DNA of 64,000 nt, from contig NZ_BDDS01000005.1 of the NCBI RefSeq assembly GCF_001653135.1, forward strand, positions 186,001 through 250,000, given 5' to 3'. Positions within the stretch are counted from its first letter, which is position 1. Each line of letters begins with the position of its first letter. Below, piece by piece: positions 7,326 to 17,200 of this stretch. Both the position numbers and the translations under genes were made by a program. A model generated the notes under the pieces. That model saw nothing but the letters and a program-made list of their open reading frames with translations, was not told the origin of the DNA and searched no databases. The DNA comes from Pseudoalteromonas neustonica. GTDB lineage: Bacteria > Pseudomonadota > Gammaproteobacteria > Enterobacterales > Alteromonadaceae.

Positions 7326-7808
7326 TTAGTTTTTAAGTGCTTTAATGATCGTGCTTTCGATTTGTTGCGGCTTGGTAAAAGGAGCGAAACGTTTAATAGG
7401 TTCGCCATTGCGGCCGATTAAAAATTTTGTGAAATTCCATTTTATTTTACGACTCAAAAACCCTGGTAAGGCTGATTTTAAATGCCTAAACACGGGGTGT
7501 GCATGTTCGCCGTTTACATCTACTTTGCCCATCATCACAAAGTCAACGCCATAATTAATTAAACAGCCCTGCTGGATATCCTTAGCGTTTCCAGGTTCTT
7601 GTTGACCAAATTGATTACATGGAAAACCAATAATAACCAATCCTTGCTCGGCGTATTTTGCATGCAATTGTTGCAGGCCTTCGTATTGCGGTGTAAAGCC
7701 ACATTTGCTGGCGGTATTAATAATTAAAACCACTTTGCCTTCAAGGTTACTAAAATCAAATGTTTGGCCCTGTAAGTTTGTGGCTGAAAGTTGGTGAAAG
7801 TCGTTCAT
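7326..7808 (-). CDS. Glutathione peroxidase (thiol peroxidase of the GPx family)
   Basis: The enzyme reduces peroxides using a thiol donor (glutathione or thioredoxin). It is the cysteine type: the catalytic residue is the Cys in NTASKCGFTPQ, and the tetrad is completed by the Gln of NQFGQQEP and the Trp-Asn of KWNFTKFL. Length (160 aa) is normal for BtuE-like bacterial enzymes. There is no signal peptide, so it is cytoplasmic. The frame opens at a GTG (7817) three codons earlier, but an ATG at 7808 gives MNDFHQLSATNLQG, the normal family start, so I chose it. It is a single gene; the LysR gene upstream is co-oriented but separated by 162 nt containing a mobile repeat. Confidence 0.92.
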   Translation of the reverse strand: MNDFHQLSATNLQGQTFDFSNLEGKVVLIINTASKCGFTPQYEGLQQLHAKYAEQGLVIIGFPCNQFGQQEPGNAKDIQQGCLINYGVDFVMMGKVDVNGEHAHPVFRHLKSALPGFLSRKIKWNFTKFLIGRNGEPIKRFAPFTKPQQIESTIIKALKN

Positions 7809-7884
7809 GATGCTCACTTTATTATTGTTGTTTGGTAAATTCTATCCTGAGTTGTGACAGACATACAGCTTAAATCTAGCTTTG

Positions 7885-7982
7885 CTCGATTTTTACTTAG
7901 CCCACTCGGTTACAAACCTCGCGCCGCGATTAAATCGCCTTAGGATTGAACGAATTTTAATCTGAAAAGGTCAACACGCCCT
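7885..7982 (-). mobile_element. Partial copy B of a small inverted-repeat element (MITE-like)
   Basis: Bases 7885-7982 match the right half of the longer copy at 47448-47691: both share the CTCGATTTTTACTTA block, then the GGTTACAAACCTCGCGCC...ATTAAATCGCC block, and end in the same terminal repeat, read here on the minus strand as AGGGCGTGTTGACCTTT. Copy B lacks 40-50 nt found in the middle of copy A. The left terminal repeat is not recognisable. The right end overlaps the last codons of the LysR gene. No transposase is encoded. Confidence 0.65.
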
Positions 7983-8840
7983 AAAACTTGTGAGTAAATA
8001 TTCAATCAATAAACGTACTCTATACGGCATTAAATCTTTGCGTGGGTATACTAACCAAGATGCATTATCAGTGACTTGAAATTCATCAAGCAGCGTTACT
8101 AATTGGCCTTGTTGCACGTATTGCTCAACAATATCGCAAGCTAAGTGGGCAATCCCTAATCCACCCAATGTTGCACTGAGTAATGCGCGTGGATGATTAC
8201 TGCGCCAGTTTCCAGTAATTTTTACTTCTTTGATTTCGCCATTAAAATTAAATCGCCAGCGTTTACCCATTGCCACTAAGCAATTATGTTTAGTGAGCTG
8301 GTGAGGTGTTGTAGGAGCGGGGTTTTGTTGTAAATAGTCAGGGCTTGCAACGAGCGTCATGATGCGAGGGCATAGTGGTCTCGCGATTAAATTCGAGTCT
8401 TGCATACGCCCAAAACGAATGGCTAAATCAAAACCTTCTTCTACGAGGTCAACGTTGCGATTATTAAAGTCCATATCGACTTCCACGTCAGGGTAGCGTT
8501 TTACGAATTCAACAATTTTGGGTGCTACATTAGTTGCGACAAATTCCCCCGCGCCGGTAATGCGAATAAGGCCTTTGGGTCTGCGTTGTTCGCCTTGTAA
8601 TTGATTATTAGCGTCTATAAGTTCTTGTTTTATGGCTTTGAGTTTAACTGCGTATTCACGCCCTGCGTCAGTTAAGCTTATTTTACGGGTGGTACGTTGA
8701 AACAGCACTGAGCCTAAGCGGTTTTCTAATTGTTGTACTTGGCGACTAATATGAGATGTTGACACTTCCATAGCTTTTGCTGCATGGGTAAAGCTGCCAT
8801 GTTCAACGACATGTAAAAATTCATCAAGGCCTTGCCACAT
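7971..8840 (-). CDS. LysR-family transcriptional regulator, 3' end formed by a mobile repeat
   Basis: The protein (289 aa) has an N-terminal LysR winged HTH (about 1-60, with GSFTHAAKAMEVSTSHISRQVQQLE) and a LysR substrate-binding domain (about 88-286, beginning GLIRITGAGEFVATNVAPKIVEF). It resembles the large group of LysR regulators that control neighbouring oxidoreductases, and it diverges from yqhD with a 158-nt intergenic region, so control of yqhD is likely. The last residues RAC and the TGA stop are encoded by the terminal repeat of the element at 7885-7982, so the natural C-terminus has been replaced. Only a few residues are affected and the domain seems complete. The effector is unknown. 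Confidence 0.9.
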   Translation of the reverse strand: MWQGLDEFLHVVEHGSFTHAAKAMEVSTSHISRQVQQLENRLGSVLFQRTTRKISLTDAGREYAVKLKAIKQELIDANNQLQGEQRRPKGLIRITGAGEFVATNVAPKIVEFVKRYPDVEVDMDFNNRNVDLVEEGFDLAIRFGRMQDSNLIARPLCPRIMTLVASPDYLQQNPAPTTPHQLTKHNCLVAMGKRWRFNFNGEIKEVKITGNWRSNHPRALLSATLGGLGIAHLACDIVEQYVQQGQLVTLLDEFQVTDNASWLVYPRKDLMPYRVRLLIEYLLTSFRAC

Positions 8841-8998
8841 ATATTATGTTCTCAAAATATTAAGTAATTATAGTTTATATCATTCATTGTTGCAGCTGTG
8901 CAAAAGTGATTGCCTGATCTTAATCTTTAATTTAAACGTTAAAAGTCTACAATCATTTGGTCACCACGCATTATGCATAATCAATTAATGGAGCAAGC

Positions 8999-10153
8999 AT
9001 GTTAAATTTTAGTTTTGCAAACCCAACAAAAATTCATTTTGGCGAACAACAAGTCGCATTAATTAAAAGTGAGATCCCAACTGACGCAAAAGTACTGGTT
9101 ACGTATGGCGGCGGCAGCATCAAAAAAAATGGTATTTATGAACAAGTAAGTAATGCGTTAAGTGAGCATACTTGGTTTGAATTTGCAGGTATCGAGCCAA
9201 ACCCAAGTTATCAAACGTGCATGAAAGCGGTTGCTTTAGTTAAAGAGAAACAGATTGACTATATTTTAGCTGTTGGTGGCGGTTCTGTTATTGACGGCAG
9301 TAAATTTATTGCTGCAGCGGCAAATTATGAAGGTGAACCGTGGGATATTTTAGCTAAAGGTGGTGAAATTAAGTCAGCGATTTCGTTAGGTGTAGTGCTA
9401 ACTTTGCCAGCAACGGGGTCTGAGTCAAATACCTTTAGTGTTGTATCTAACCTTGATAGTCATGACAAATTGCCATTTGCTAGCCCATTTGTACAACCGC
9501 AATTTGCTGTGCTTGACCCTGCAGTGACTTACTCATTGCCTAAACGCCAAGTAGCTAACGGTATTGTTGATGCGTTTGTTCATACTATGGAACAATACTT
9601 AACGTACGATGTAGACGCTAAGTTACAAGATCGTTTTGCTGAAGGTATTTTAATGACCTTACTTGAAGAAGGCCCAAAAGCATTTAGTGAGCCAGGCAAC
9701 TACAAAGTGCGCGCTAATATTATGTGGTCGGCAACGATGGCCTTAAATGGATTAATTGGTGCTGGTGTGCCGCAAGATTGGTCAACGCATATGCTAGGGC
9801 ACGAAATGACGGCAGTGTATGGCCTTGATCATGCACAAACGTTAGCGATTGTATTGCCACGTATGATGGCTGAGCAAAAAGAAACGAAACGCGGTAAAAT
9901 TTTACAATATGCACAACGTGTTTTAGGCCTTGACATTAGCGATGAAAATGCCGCTATTGAGCAAGCAATTGCTGCAACAGAGGCGTTTTTCCATAGTGTA
10001 AACATGCCAACTCGTCTAAGTGATTACAACTTAGGTGAAGAAGTGGCAGATATAATTGTTAAGCAGCTTGAGCGCCACGGCATGACGGCGCTCGGTGAGC
10101 GAGAGCAAGTTACTCTTGAAAAGAGCCGTGCTGTTTTACTTGCCAGTGTTTAG
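8999..10153 (+). CDS. yqhD: NADPH-dependent iron-containing alcohol dehydrogenase YqhD
   Basis: This enzyme (384 aa) reduces short-chain and toxic aldehydes (for example butanal, methylglyoxal, acrolein) with NADPH in E. coli. The sequence follows E. coli YqhD closely along its length: GGGS motifs at 37-40 and 93-99 (GGGSVID), the segment VLTLPATGSES, and the metal ligands in FVHTMEQYL, HMLGHEM and GLDHAQTL. The ATG follows GGAGCAAGC. In E. coli the regulator is the AraC-type YqhC; here a LysR gene diverges instead, so regulation differs. The gene is convergent with azlD, and the stop codons share a hairpin. Role: likely aldehyde detoxification, alongside the nearby peroxidase. Confidence 0.93.
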   Translation: MLNFSFANPTKIHFGEQQVALIKSEIPTDAKVLVTYGGGSIKKNGIYEQVSNALSEHTWFEFAGIEPNPSYQTCMKAVALVKEKQIDYILAVGGGSVIDGSKFIAAAANYEGEPWDILAKGGEIKSAISLGVVLTLPATGSESNTFSVVSNLDSHDKLPFASPFVQPQFAVLDPAVTYSLPKRQVANGIVDAFVHTMEQYLTYDVDAKLQDRFAEGILMTLLEEGPKAFSEPGNYKVRANIMWSATMALNGLIGAGVPQDWSTHMLGHEMTAVYGLDHAQTLAIVLPRMMAEQKETKRGKILQYAQRVLGLDISDENAAIEQAIAATEAFFHSVNMPTRLSDYNLGEEVADIIVKQLERHGMTALGEREQVTLEKSRAVLLASV

Positions 10154-10196
10154 CGCCAGTATCGGCAATTGAATTGGCGCATTGATCTGGCGCTAA
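10150..10196. terminator. Hairpin spanning two convergent stop codons
   Basis: TTAGCGCCAG (10150-10159) and CTGGCGCTAA (10187-10196) are a perfect 10-bp inverted repeat with a 27-nt spacer. One arm contains the TAG of yqhD and the other the TAG of azlD. There is no clear T run; it may act as a shared transcript end or a stabilising structure. Confidence 0.5.
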
Positions 10197-10492
10197 TTCA
10201 AAATTAAAAACAGGCCCATACCAGCCAGCGTTGTGTAGTAAATATTATGCGTTTTATACGCGACAATAATTGCGACAACTGCAGCGCTGAGGTATGGGTT
10301 TTGCCAGTTTAGGTTAATACCATTATCTGTTACAAATACGATAGGCACCCAAATAGCAGTGAGCACTGCAGGGGCGCTAAAGCTTAAAAATTGCTGCATT
10401 TTTGGTCCGACTTTAAAGGGCAAAGCGCGGTGTAAAAATAAGTAACGGGTAAAAAAAGTAATACAGGCCATTAATAAAATAGTTGTCATCAT
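10193..10492 (-). CDS. azlD: AzlD-family branched-chain amino-acid export subunit
   Basis: This is a small inner-membrane protein (99 aa) with three or four hydrophobic helices, and the conserved segment TRYLFLHRALPF near its N-terminus. AzlD acts with AzlC as a two-component exporter of branched-chain amino acids (BrnFE/YgaZH type). It starts inside the end of azlC with a 4-nt ATGA overlap, so the two are translationally coupled. It is the last gene of an AraC-azlC-azlD operon. The pairing and length match the family; substrate specificity (Val, Leu, Ile, Met or an analogue) is inferred from the family. Confidence 0.88.
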   Translation of the reverse strand: MMTTILLMACITFFTRYLFLHRALPFKVGPKMQQFLSFSAPAVLTAIWVPIVFVTDNGINLNWQNPYLSAAVVAIIVAYKTHNIYYTTLAGMGLFLILN

Positions 10493-11208
10493 GATTTAGG
10501 CGCCTGTTTTATATGTATTTGGCTATTTGTGCGACTAATAACACGGCTAATAATATACCCCACGGTCATAGCACTCAGTGCAGCAACAACCAACCACAAC
10601 TCAAACCCTTGGCTTTTTAAAACGCTAGCAACTATGCCTGCGGTTACAACCGTTGCTAAGGTTGCAAGGTTTTTTATGCCAGGAATAACCAGCGCTATAA
10701 ATGTTGCGGCAATGGCAAAATCTAAACCGAGGGTGGTTAAATCGGGCAATAAACTCCCTGCTACAATGCCAATAAAAGTCCATAAATTCCACGCTATATA
10801 AAAACTAAATCCGGCACTTAGCGCATAGGTTAAACGCGTTTTTGTACGGTAGGCTTTGCGGTGGTGAGAAAATGCAAATAATTCATCAGTGAGTACAAAG
10901 CTTACAGGTAGGCGCCAACGCAAAGGTTGATCTATTACTTTGTGGCGTACCGCTAACCCATATAAAAAATGCCGTGAACTAATAATAAAAGTAGTAAATA
11001 AAATAGTTAATAACGGCGTATTACCAGCCATTAGTTCAATGGCAACCAGTTGCGCTGAGCCTGCAAAAACCAATAGTGACATAGCTTGTGTTTCGAGAGC
11101 TGTAAAACCATTCTGTACCGCTAACGATCCACATAAAATACCCCATGGGATCACTGCTAAACACAGCGGTAGCATATCTAAAAAACCTTTAAGTAATGCC
11201 TTTTTCAC
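10489..11208 (-). CDS. azlC: AzlC-family amino-acid exporter, large subunit
   Basis: The protein (239 aa) has about six or seven hydrophobic helices and the family's conserved N-terminal block DMLPLCLAVIPWGILCG, the SLLVFAGSAQLVAIEL segment and the LTDELFAF motif. It forms an export system for branched-chain amino acids with AzlD. Its start overlaps the stop codon of the upstream AraC gene by 4 nt (ATGA), and it overlaps azlD in the same way, so the three genes are a tight operon. The transporter is probably expressed under control of that AraC protein, which is a common arrangement for AzlCD. Confidence 0.92.
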   Translation of the reverse strand: MKKALLKGFLDMLPLCLAVIPWGILCGSLAVQNGFTALETQAMSLLVFAGSAQLVAIELMAGNTPLLTILFTTFIISSRHFLYGLAVRHKVIDQPLRWRLPVSFVLTDELFAFSHHRKAYRTKTRLTYALSAGFSFYIAWNLWTFIGIVAGSLLPDLTTLGLDFAIAATFIALVIPGIKNLATLATVVTAGIVASVLKSQGFELWLVVAALSAMTVGYIISRVISRTNSQIHIKQAPKS

Positions 11209-12056
11209 TGTGTATCCTTCGTTAATGAACTGCTAAATAGATTTCTATATTGGCCAGGCGTAATGCCAATGCGAGATTTAAAGTGATGATGTAAGTGACT
11301 TTGATCATGAAAGCCACATTCGTTTGCTGTTTGGCTGACATTTAAACCATGTTTTAACAATGTCTTTGCATGGCGAATACGGCGCTGTATTTGGTATGCA
11401 TGAGGAGTTAAACCATATTGTTTTTTATATTGGCGAATAAAATGAAATGGACTCATGTGACTCAGGGCGGCTATTCGCTCAAGGCTTATCTCTTCACAGC
11501 AATATTCATCAAGGTATTGCTGTGCATGTGTAAGGTTTGCTTTGGGTTTTAGTTGTTTTAATTGTCGGTAATCTTGTTTAAATGAAAGCATTAACTGAGT
11601 CATCACACTGTAAAATAAGCTTTCAGTGTGCAGTTGGTTATTATTTTTCACTGTAGTTGTTAAGCAATTAAGTAGTTGATTTAATTGGTGGGTAAGTGAG
11701 CGATTGTTGTAAACAGCAAAATCAAAATAAGGTGCGCCACAGCGAATACCTATTAACTCTTGAGAAAGTGCGTCAAATTGCTCTGGACGCGGATACATTG
11801 CTCTGTATGACCAGCCTGCTTCGGTTGCTGTTTGGCCATTATGAATTTGGTCGGCATTGACTAAAATAATACTATTTTTTGGTGCGATATGGTCACTGCC
11901 ACTGCGATAAAACTTTTGCGCGCCGCAATCAATTAAACCAATGGTGTAGCCTTCATGGCTATGGCGTGAAAAATTCTGATGAGTAAAGCGTGCTTGTAAA
12001 GCCTCTAACCCGCCTAATTTCTCATGGTGATAAAAAGTTGATTGTTCATCTTTCAT
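11205..12056 (-). CDS. AraC-family regulator of the azlCD operon
   Basis: The protein (283 aa from ATG 12056) has an N-terminal cupin-like AraC ligand-binding domain (about 10-150, with HSHEGYTIGLIDCG) and a C-terminal double HTH (about 185-283, with ISLERIAALSHMSPFHFIRQYKK and the second helix pair ending GITPGQYR). The frame is open back to a TTG at 12116, but the ATG gives MKDEQSTFYHHEKLGG, the usual start of this group, so I use it; neither has a convincing ribosome-binding site. It is the first gene of the operon with azlC and azlD and likely senses an amino acid to activate export. The ligand is not known. Confidence 0.9.
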   Translation of the reverse strand: MKDEQSTFYHHEKLGGLEALQARFTHQNFSRHSHEGYTIGLIDCGAQKFYRSGSDHIAPKNSIILVNADQIHNGQTATEAGWSYRAMYPRPEQFDALSQELIGIRCGAPYFDFAVYNNRSLTHQLNQLLNCLTTTVKNNNQLHTESLFYSVMTQLMLSFKQDYRQLKQLKPKANLTHAQQYLDEYCCEEISLERIAALSHMSPFHFIRQYKKQYGLTPHAYQIQRRIRHAKTLLKHGLNVSQTANECGFHDQSHLHHHFKSRIGITPGQYRNLFSSSLTKDTQ

Positions 12057-12228
12057 TGGCGCCGCTTTTGTTATTTTAGCTCTTATAGCTTTGAGTATAT
12101 CTAAACCAATATACAAAGCTTGTAAAAAATTGCGCGTTATACCTGCGGTTATTCGCCGCGTTGAAATAGTCGTGTAAAGCAGTCTGTGGCATTATTATAG
12201 AGTATATATTTAAGAGGTAGTTATTACG

Positions 12229-12900
12229 ATGGATGATCAAGTGGTTAAACGTATTAAAGTATGGGATGGGTTTATTCGTAGCTTTCACTGGCTACTCGTA
12301 ATAGCAATTGCCACACTGTATTTTAGTGCTGAAGAAGGCATGATGGAACTGCATTTTATCGCAGGTTTTTTTACATTAGCGCTGCTGTTAACGCGTCTTA
12401 TATGGGGCTTAATTGGTAGTAAAACGGCGAAGTTAAGTGCATTACTACATTCTCCTATTGCGGCAATCAAATCGTTTAAACAAACTAATGAGCCAGTGGG
12501 TCATGGTGCTGCGGGCAGTTATATGGTGCTCGCTTTTTTTGCATTGTTATTGGTGCAGTTAGTGAGTGGCTTAATGACCACGGACGATATTTTAACCGAC
12601 GGACCATTGGTGCAATATGCCTCTAATAATGTGGTTGAGTGGGCGGGCTGGTTGCACCACACAAATTTCGACTTATTATTTTATGCGATTATTTTACACG
12701 TTGTGGCAATTGTTATTTACCGCATTAAAGGCAAAAGGTTAGTTAAAGCGATGGTCACCGGGTATACGGACAAAGAAGCAGGTAATACAGAGGTTAAAGT
12801 AACCAAATCGCCTTGGTTAGCAATTGTTATTTTTGTTGTATTACTAAGTGGACTATTGATGACGTGGGGCGCAGAGCCGCTAAGTTATTTAGTTAGTTAG
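12229..12900 (+). CDS. Cytochrome b561-family di-heme membrane protein
   Basis: This is an inner-membrane electron-transfer protein (223 aa) of the bacterial cytochrome b561 / Ni-Fe-hydrogenase b-type family. It has four core hydrophobic helices and a fifth at the C-terminus. Heme-ligand candidates are H20 (SFHWLL), H42 (ELHFIAG), H143/H144 (WLHHTNFD) and H157 (ILHVVA). It is convergent with a cytochrome c' gene, a pairing often seen in gammaproteobacteria, where the b561 protein is thought to exchange electrons with the periplasmic c-type partner. An AGAGGT ribosome-binding site precedes the ATG. Ends at a hairpin shared with the c' gene. Confidence 0.88.
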   Translation: MDDQVVKRIKVWDGFIRSFHWLLVIAIATLYFSAEEGMMELHFIAGFFTLALLLTRLIWGLIGSKTAKLSALLHSPIAAIKSFKQTNEPVGHGAAGSYMVLAFFALLLVQLVSGLMTTDDILTDGPLVQYASNNVVEWAGWLHHTNFDLLFYAIILHVVAIVIYRIKGKRLVKAMVTGYTDKEAGNTEVKVTKSPWLAIVIFVVLLSGLLMTWGAEPLSYLVS

Positions 12901-12913
12901 CAATTAAAAAACA

Positions 12914-12940
12914 AAAATGGCGCTGATTGAGCGCCATTTT
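12914..12940. terminator. Bidirectional terminator
   Basis: AAAATGGCGCT and AGCGCCATTTT form a perfect 11-bp stem with a 5-nt loop between the convergent cytochrome b561 and cytochrome c' genes. Confidence 0.88.
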
Positions 12941-12964
12941 GTTTAAAGCTTATCGGTTCAAAGA

Positions 12965-13417
12965 TTAATCTTTAAATGATGTGTGGCAATCTTTACAGCC
13001 TTTAGCCCAAGGACCAAAAGCTTTGGCAATTAGCTTTTTATCACCAGATTGTGCAGCAACGGCTAGCTCATCAGCATATTGCTGAAATGCAGTTGCTTTT
13101 TTCATAAAGGTTTCGTTATCACTCCAAATTGCTGGAAGGGCAGATGTATCGCCTTTATCAGTGCCAGCGCCAAATGCTTCCCATGGCATTTTAGACAATG
13201 CTGCTGCATTATTTGCACGCTTTTGAAAGCGTTGTGCATCAAACTCTACTTTGCCTTTTAGCATGTCGCCCATATCACCAATTTGTACACGGATCATTGA
13301 AAATGCAGCTTGGCGATATTCAATCGCATCACTTGGCTCTTCAAATACAGATTCAGCTGATGCGCCCAGCGCTAATGTTGATAATACTGTGCCTAAAAAT
13401 AGCTGTTTTAATTTCAT
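12965..13417 (-). CDS. Cytochrome c' (periplasmic)
   Basis: The precursor (150 aa) has a Sec signal peptide ending in ALGASA and a four-helix cytochrome c' body. The single heme is bound at the C-terminus by C141-K-D-C144-H145 (CKDCH), the hallmark position for this family. Cytochromes c' bind NO and are linked to protection from nitrosative stress; some also act in electron transfer. It has its own start region and is convergent with the cytochrome b561 gene, its likely electron partner. Length is normal for the family. Confidence 0.92.
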   Translation of the reverse strand: MKLKQLFLGTVLSTLALGASAESVFEEPSDAIEYRQAAFSMIRVQIGDMGDMLKGKVEFDAQRFQKRANNAAALSKMPWEAFGAGTDKGDTSALPAIWSDNETFMKKATAFQQYADELAVAAQSGDKKLIAKAFGPWAKGCKDCHTSFKD

Positions 13418-13556
13418 TCCTTTCGCCCCTTAATTGTATTCATAGCGTTAACAACCGTTGTTGTATATCAGTAGGTCATATTATTCAAGTTTATTGCGGT
13501 TAAACTTAACTTAGCTTTAACCATTAAACTTAAGTTATCGTTTTTGATTCATATTT

Positions 13557-14027
13557 TTAGTCATTGATATCTATGTCGGCAAATATCATTCCTCTGCGCA
13601 TACTGCGCGTGGCTAAGAATACTTCACCAAGGAGTGACATAAACGCACAAATCAGTAACGCCATGGCGCCGACAAAACAACTACCGATAGTGACTCCTAA
13701 ATTAACTGCCTGAATATGCGATAAAAACAGCAGCATAACCACGGCACACACAAGTACAGCACTTAATACACTTAAACTAAATGCGATATGGATAAAGCGA
13801 GATCGTTTTAGTAGTGCTCTGAGCTCTGTGGTTAGCGAGGTATTAAATTCCTCATCAGTACTGACCTTCAATTTACGTTCAAGTTGGCGGGCTCTGTCAG
13901 TTATTCGTGCTAAACGATTTGATAATACGCCCAACGTTGCGGCAATACCTGTGATCAAAAATACCGGCGCTACAGCTGTCTGTATTACCTTAGCCATTGT
14001 TAATATATTGATAACTTCATTGTTCAT
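13557..14027 (-). CDS. DUF2721 family membrane protein
   Basis: This is a small inner-membrane protein of unknown function (156 aa). It has an N-terminal hydrophobic helix (AVAPVFLITGIAATLGVLS), then a conserved charged stretch RLARITDRARQLER that is diagnostic of DUF2721, and two more hydrophobic helices (about 75-97 and 105-130). It stands alone between the cytochrome c' gene (same strand) and the divergent first subtilase. No functional partner is obvious. Confidence 0.82.
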   Translation of the reverse strand: MNNEVINILTMAKVIQTAVAPVFLITGIAATLGVLSNRLARITDRARQLERKLKVSTDEEFNTSLTTELRALLKRSRFIHIAFSLSVLSAVLVCAVVMLLFLSHIQAVNLGVTIGSCFVGAMALLICAFMSLLGEVFLATRSMRRGMIFADIDIND

Positions 14028-14259
14028 CAGTTTCTCTTTTGGGTATTGTTGCGTTTATGTTTACATTCATTTACAAGGGCGGGCATTTAAAACTCAATTA
14101 AAATCAACCTATTAATGTTAGTCGCTTTGTTTTAAGAAATAAAGTGTAAACAATAGGTGATAAAATAGTTGTTATTTACGACATTATGGTTTTATATTGT
14201 ACATGACTTAAAGTCTCGAATAAAAACAATCATAACCATTATATATCCAGGGGAATACT

Positions 14260-17200
14260 ATGAATTCTAATTCAATTAAGCGAACGGCGGTTGCTCTTGC
14301 TGTCGCAAGTGCTTTTTGCGCATCAGCTCATGCTAATAATTTTGAAAAATATAATCTGACGTCTCAAAAAAATGTCCAATCTACAGCTGGCGTAAAAAAA
14401 GAACAGGTTCGCGGCGAAGCATCTAGCTGGTTGATTAAACTGCATGCCCCTGCAACAGCTCAAGTAGTAAGTACTGACGTTTCAGCTGTTCGTACGCAAG
14501 CTTTAGTAGCGCAAACAAGTGTTGAGCAAGCTATTTCTTCTATGGATTTGCAGCTACAAGTCATTGCAAAAACGTCTACTCTAGTGAGTTCAATCGTCGT
14601 TAACGGTAATCAAGAAGACGTAGCACGTTTATTGAATAATCAACAAGTAGAGGCGATTTACCCAGTATATGATTACGAGCTAAGTGTTGCAGATAGCGCT
14701 GATTACATAATGGCGACACCATTAGTTGAAAGTGGTGTTGCATCAGGCCAAGGCATTAAAGTTGCTGTGCTTGATACTGGTGTTGATTATACCCACGCAG
14801 CATTTGGTGGGGCGGGCACTAAAGAAGCATATGATGCTGCAGTGGCAGATCCAGCAAGTGTTGATTGGCCGCAAGCGCAAATCAAAGGCGGCTATGACTA
14901 TATAAATGATGATGCCGATCCAATCGATGTTAACACTAACCACGGTACACACGTTTCTAATTCAGTAAATGGTATTGCCCCAAATGTTGATCTTTACGTA
15001 TATTCAGTATGTAACAGTGGTTGTCCTGGTTTAGCCCAGTTACTTGCTCTTGAAAATGCAATGGATCCGAATAAAGATGGTGACATTTCCGACCGTGTTG
15101 ATGTTATTAACATGTCACTGGGTGGTGATTATGGTGACTTTGCAAATGACGCGGTAGGTCTATTTATTAATAAAGCGGTTAAACTAGGTACTAACGTTGT
15201 TATTTCAGCGGGTAATGACGGCGCATATCCATTTATTGTTGGCGGACCTAGTACATCTGAAAATGCACTGTCTGTAGGTGCAATGACTCACCCAACGGGC
15301 GACCAAGGTATCGGTAATGGCATGGTTGATGGTAAAGATGTCACCGTGCAACCAGCTAGTTTCGGTCCTCAAACAGCATTTAGTTTTGCCACGGGTGATA
15401 TTGAGCTGGTTTACCCAGCTGAAAATCAAACTGCGTGTGTCGACTTTGCTGAGGGTATTGATTTTACAGGTAAAGGCGTGATTATTGACCGCGGTGGCTG
15501 TGCATTTACAACAAAAGTATTGGCAGCACAAGCTAAAGGCGCTGCATTTGTGATTATCGCCAATAATTCAGATGATGGTACACCGGCACCTATGGGGGGC
15601 TCTGATGCTGCCGTAACGATTCCATCAGTTGGTGTTAACTTAGAAACGGGTATGGCACTTAAAGAAGGGAAAGAATTTACCCTTGCTGTAGAGCGCCTTG
15701 TACTAGCTGGGGCAATTGCTGACTTTACATCACGTGGTCCTTCAATGGGTGGATTACTAAAACCTGAAATTACCGCTCCAGGTGTAAATATCATGACTGC
15801 TCACCCAGGTTTAGGTGATGGCTTGACAGGTGCTACTGGTACTTCATTCTCTGGCCCTATAACCGCTGGTGCGATGAGCCTTCTTAAAGAAGCACACCCA
15901 GAACGCAATGCATTTGAGCTTAAAGCGACATTAATGAATGCTGCTAATCTTGATGTAACAATGGAGCCTCGCGCAATTAATCCAGATGCCGAACTTGCGC
16001 CAATTAGTTATATCGGTGCTGGCTTGGTTGATGTTAAAAAAGCAGCTGAATTACCAGTTGCAGCCTGGGCTAAAGACACTAAACAAGCTGCGCTTTCGTT
16101 TGGTTTAGTTAATGCCGCTGAAATGGTAGAGCTGACTAAAACGGTTCAAGTGAAGAACTTCTCAAACGTTGATAAAGTTTATACACTTTCATTAGAACAG
16201 CGTTATGCAAATGATGTAGAGCGTAACTCGTTAACAATGCAATACCCTGCAACAATCACTGTGCCTGCAGGTCAAACAATGTCATTTGACGTAATGGCAA
16301 AAATTGATCCTTCAACCTTGCCAGAGTGGACATTGGATGCATCTAATGTTGGTTCTGAGGCTGTCACAGCAGATTTAACGAACCTTGAATTAGACGGTGC
16401 GCTTGTTTTCTCTGAAGGGGATATGAAAGCGTTCCACCTTGTGTATCACGTATTACCAAAAGCAAATGCACAGGTAACGGTAACACCTGAAATGACTGAG
16501 AAAGGTCCAATGCATAAATTGACAAATACCGGTGCGACAGTGCTTAAACCAGTATTTGCGCCAGTTGTAGCAACAGGTGAGGTTGATGAAGATCAGCGCT
16601 TTGATATTGTCGGTGGATCAATTGAAACATTCGCAGTTTCTACTGATATATGTGCAGACGGTTTTGTAACACTAACAACAATGATCTTCAATGAAGGTAT
16701 TACTCACACATACGTGGGTGGGTTCATGGCTGATTTTGACTTAGATCAAGATGGCACTTATGACATCACGGTTCAAAATGGTAAAAACGAATGGTTTTCT
16801 GACGATGTAGAACCAGGAAGTGCACTTACCTTTACACATGGTTATGGTTCAGGCAGTGGTAATCTAAATAATATCTATCAAGTTATCGGTAATAATCATT
16901 TCACAATGCAAAGTTGTTTAGGTGCATTTGGTTTAACTGCTGAAAGCATCGATACAGTAACAGCCAATGTTCGCTTTAGAACAGAAGAAGCGACATGGAC
17001 ACCTATCGCGACGGGTTCTGGTGATACCGTAATGGGTACTTATACATTTAGAGACGCATCTAACGACGTGCTAGCAGCTGTGGTTGATAGTAATGAAAAT
17101 CAAATCACTGAGTTGCAACCCGGCGAGTCAGGAACATTGATGAATGCAGGACAAGACTTTATGGTCCTGTCTAGTTCAGGTTCAGCACCTTTAGTTGCGA

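Noticed and set aside
10940..11236. 98-codon + strand ORF opposite azlC
   Set aside because: It is a shadow of azlC and of the AraC gene end; the overlapping ATGA starts of the minus-strand operon are clear.
15205..15794. Long antisense ORFs over the subtilase gene
   Set aside because: They mirror the codon structure of the strongly supported protease gene on the opposite strand.
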